Source of the DNA: Biomaibacter acetigenes
Lineage (GTDB): Bacteria; Bacillota; Thermosediminibacteria; Thermosediminibacterales; Tepidanaerobacteraceae
Direction of reading: 5' to 3'
Length of the DNA: 64,000 bases
Assembly: GCF_003691585.1 (NCBI RefSeq)
Contig: NZ_CP033169.1
Span: 3,334,312-3,398,311 of the forward strand
In this document: positions 62,225-64,000 of the stretch, piece by piece
How positions within the stretch are numbered: position 1 is the stretch's first letter
Layout: each line of letters begins with the position of its first letter
Program-made: the position numbers and the translations under genes
The notes under the pieces: generated by a model
Databases searched by the model: none
Told to the model about the DNA's origin: nothing
Seen by the model: the letters and a program-made list of their open reading frames with translations, nothing else

Positions 62225-62854
62225 TCATTTTACATCCTCCTTGACTGGAGCAGGGGAGCGCATGATCAACATCTGCTGCAGTATCTGCACAATATTGCTC
62301 ACTACCCAGTATAGAGCAAGTCCTGATGCAAACTTTATCGACATCCATCCTATGAAGAGCGACATAACGATATTCATGGAGTTATTGGGGTTTTCAGGGT
62401 TGGGGGGTGTTGCAATTTTTGACGAAAGATAAGTTGTAACCGCAGCCAGTATGGGAAGTATATATGTCGTATCGGGAGCTCCCAGGTCCTTTATCCATAA
62501 AAATCCCGCCTGGCCAAAATTGTATGTTTGCAACAGCCTGAACAGCCCGATTATAAAAGGAAACTGTATCAGCAGTGGAAGACATCCTCCCATAGGGTTT
62601 ACCTTATTTTCCTGATATAATTTCATTATTTCCCTGTTGAGTTTTTCCTTATCATTCTTGTATTTTTCCTGCAGCTTTTTTTGAAGCGGTGCTATCTCCT
62701 GCATTTTTTTCATGGAATGAAACTGCTGAAAGCTGAAAGGAAGCAACACTATTTTTATCAATACCGTGATTCCTATAATTGCCAGGCCATAGCTTTTAGT
62801 ATATGCGAATATAAAATCCAGAAGCTGCTTCATTATATTTACAAGATAATCCAT
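62225..62854 (-). CDS. yidC: Membrane protein insertase YidC
   Basis: A 209-residue YidC/Oxa1-type insertase. The first span is followed by FSFQQFHSMKKMQEIAPLQKKLQEKYK (two parts), the cytoplasmic loop, then MGGCLPLLIQFPFIIGLFRLL and further spans, with the conserved Arg missing from its usual place in the first span as in some Firmicutes; a Lys (TVLIKIVLLP) takes its place. There is no clear lipoprotein Cys, unlike SpoIIIJ of Bacillus. It lies 48 bases downstream of yidD. Confidence 0.95.
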   Translation of the reverse strand: MDYLVNIMKQLLDFIFAYTKSYGLAIIGITVLIKIVLLPFSFQQFHSMKKMQEIAPLQKKLQEKYKNDKEKLNREIMKLYQENKVNPMGGCLPLLIQFPFIIGLFRLLQTYNFGQAGFLWIKDLGAPDTTYILPILAAVTTYLSSKIATPPNPENPNNSMNIVMSLFIGWMSIKFASGLALYWVVSNIVQILQQMLIMRSPAPVKEDVK

Positions 62855-62902
62855 TTATTTTGCTCCCCCTTGTATTCTTTATTTTTACATCATTTACAGT
62901 TT

Positions 62903-63112
62903 TTATACCGGGTCGTAACCTCCAGGGTTGAATGGATGGCATCTTAGAATTCTCTTTATTGATTTTATGCCTCCCTTTATAACTCCGTATTTTTCAATGG
63001 ATTCTATGGCATACCTGGAACATGTGGGATAAAATCTGCAAGTCCTGGGCTTGAGCGGTGATATGAATTTTCTATAAAATACTATCATCCCTATGATTGC
63101 TGACTTAATCAT
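62903..63112 (-). CDS. yidD: Membrane protein insertion efficiency factor YidD
   Basis: A 69-residue protein with [21 protein letters not shown] and [12 protein letters not shown], both strongly typical of YidD. It aids membrane protein insertion with YidC. Its start overlaps the rnpA end by eight bases. Confidence 0.95.
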   Translation of the reverse strand: MIKSAIIGMIVFYRKFISPLKPRTCRFYPTCSRYAIESIEKYGVIKGGIKSIKRILRCHPFNPGGYDPV

Positions 63113-63443
63113 CCCATACTCGACCTCTTCTTAGAAGATTTTTTATCTCTTTTTTCATCTGCCCGTATTCAATATTTGCCGTTTCGGGTTTTACTGAAAT
63201 TACCACATCATAGCCCTTTTTAATATTTCCTATGCTCTCCCTGAATATTTCTTTTATCCTTCTTTTAAGCCTGTTCCTTACCACACTTTTGCCGACTTTT
63301 TTTGAAATAGATACACCAAGCCTTGTGCGCTCCAGGTTATTTTTTTTCACGTACATATTAAAATAAGCGCATGACCAGCGCTTTCCCGCCCTGTACACAT
63401 TAATAAATTCGAAATTTTTTGTTAATCTGAAACATCTATTCAA
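63105..63443 (-). CDS. rnpA: Ribonuclease P protein component
   Basis: A 112-residue RnpA. The conserved RNR box is [20 protein letters not shown] (about 50-69). It supports RNase P RNA in tRNA 5' processing. The start is TTG at 63443 with GGAGG nine bases upstream. It follows rpmH by 65 bases containing a strong hairpin. Confidence 0.95.
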   Translation of the reverse strand: MNRCFRLTKNFEFINVYRAGKRWSCAYFNMYVKKNNLERTRLGVSISKKVGKSVVRNRLKRRIKEIFRESIGNIKKGYDVVISVKPETANIEYGQMKKEIKNLLRRGRVWDD

Positions 63444-63470
63444 TAAACATTTCCTCCATTGCGGGAGTGC

Positions 63471-63503
63471 AAAGGCCGTTTAACCAATAGTTTAACGGCC
63501 TTT
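63471..63503. terminator. Strong hairpin between rpmH and rnpA
   Basis: Perfect arms AAAGGCCGTT and AACGGCCTTT around 13 bases. The T-rich side faces the plus strand (TTTTCTTTTT), so it could end plus-strand transcription from the origin side; on the minus strand it may attenuate rnpA relative to rpmH. Confidence 0.6.
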
Positions 63504-63508
63504 TCTTT

Positions 63509-63643
63509 TTATGCTGTAAGTCTTTTTCTCCCTTTTTGTCTTCTTCTTCTGATGACATTTCTACCGTTTTTTGTCATCATTCTTTTTCTGAAGCCGTGTA
63601 CTTTTTTTCTATATCTCCTGCTCGGCTGGTATGTCTGTTTCAT
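63509..63643 (-). CDS. rpmH: Large ribosomal subunit protein bL34
   Basis: A 44-residue L34: [18 protein letters not shown] then [20 protein letters not shown]. It is too short for most gene callers. GGAGGTG precedes the ATG by six bases. It is the first gene of the rpmH-rnpA-yidD-yidC-jag series and in relatives lies next to dnaA and oriC. Confidence 0.97.
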   Translation of the reverse strand: MKQTYQPSRRYRKKVHGFRKRMMTKNGRNVIRRRRQKGRKRLTA

Positions 63644-63710
63644 TTTTGCACCTCCGGCGATTAAAACTATTTAGATTATAGCTTATAATATTAATAATTG
63701 TCAAGAAAAT

Positions 63711-63807
63711 AAAAGAATCTTTGATTTTAATCCTCGGGCACAGGGCCCGAATTATTATTGCGGTTGATTCTTTTGAAACTTTGTGCGGCTTCTGCCGCAG
63801 TCGTTTT
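63711..63807 (+). repeat. Structured 97-base repeat, copy B (tandem)
   Basis: Starts AAAAGAATCTTTGATTTTAA; hairpins TCGGGC-ACAGG-GCCCGA and TGCGGC-TTCT-GCCGCA; ends GCAGTCGTTTT. Directly followed by copy C with the same start. Confidence 0.9.
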
Positions 63808-63907
63808 AAAAGAATCTTTGATTTTAATCCTCGGGCACAGGGCCCGAATTATTATTGCGGTTGATTCTTTTGAAACTTTATGCGGCATTCTGCCGCTGTC
63901 GTTATAA
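63808..63907 (+). repeat. Structured ~100-base repeat, copy C (tandem)
   Basis: Almost the same as copy B for its first 80 bases, but its second hairpin (TGCGGC-ATTCT-GCCGC) and end (GTTATAA) are closer to copy A, which lies 7.2 kb away in the noc-parA spacer. Confidence 0.9.
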
Positions 63908-64000
63908 GTTCATATTGAATATGATCTCTTATTTTGTTATTATGTTATTGACCTTATTTTGATTTTTATTCCGTTTTTTTTTCAAGGGGGTTTTTTTATT

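Larger units (their letters stand above)
63644..64000. other. Spacer between rpmH and the window edge (towards predicted dnaA)
   Basis: No gene was found. It contains the tandem repeat copies B and C. No DnaA box TTATCCACA occurs in this part. By gene order dnaA and the origin should follow beyond the edge. Confidence 0.6.

Overview
The window reads as the chromosomal origin-left flank of an anaerobic, spore-forming, low-GC Gram-positive bacterium (class Clostridia, probably near Thermoanaerobacterales/Thermosediminibacterales; this placement is inference). The right end has the conserved series rpmH-rnpA-yidD-yidC-jag-mnmE-mnmG-rsmG-noc-parA-parB, all on the minus strand, so dnaA and oriC should lie just beyond base 64000. 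Further left is a second conserved block, rpsF-ssb-rpsR-yybS-gdpP-rplI-dnaB, then a purA gene that normally follows it. Spore genes (yyaC, a probable small acid-soluble spore protein), a HydG hydrogenase maturase and large tricarboxylate transporter clusters fit an anaerobic fermenter.

Layout: 1-7.1 kb holds an HxlR regulator divergent from an iron alcohol dehydrogenase, three tRNA genes, purA, a VIT-type membrane protein, a flavoprotein and a 62-residue spore-protein-like gene. From 7.8 to 19.3 kb lies an accessory carboxylate-catabolism region: icd, a citrate lyase-like citDEF set, a PrpF-type isomerase, a tripartite tricarboxylate transporter (tctCBA), a KRCGH-type isocitrate/methylisocitrate lyase-family enzyme and an aconitase, with a GntR/FCD regulator at its head. 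From 20.4 to 25.8 kb a second tctCBA set is followed by a ferredoxin-like protein and a protein of unknown family, with its own GntR/FCD regulator. Both gntR genes share nearly the same promoter and similar candidate operators, so the two modules look related by duplication. From 26 to 45.5 kb lie housekeeping, envelope and cytoskeletal genes (Crp-type regulator, dnaB block, MscS, CvpA, TPR, bactofilin, M23 peptidase) and hydG. From 46 to 54.6 kb are asnB, an MrfA-like helicase and a decayed HEPN/nucleotidyltransferase area beside a perfect parS site. The rest is the parAB-noc-rpmH origin block.

The most interesting system is the 9.3-19.3 kb cluster. Its citrate lyase acyl-carrier subunit lacks the serine that normally carries the phosphoribosyl-dephospho-CoA group, and no citC, citX or citG lies nearby. 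With PrpF, aconitase, a lyase and a carboxylate importer in one series, the cluster could take in trans-aconitate or a related tricarboxylate, isomerise it, and cleave it through CoA rather than carrier-protein thioesters. Other points of note are a terminator/antiterminator leader with a 14-residue peptide upstream of hydG, a spore-type promoter before an SASP-like gene, a probable AUA start codon, a nucleotidyltransferase gene with two in-frame amber codons, and a 97-100 bp structured repeat present three times near the origin.
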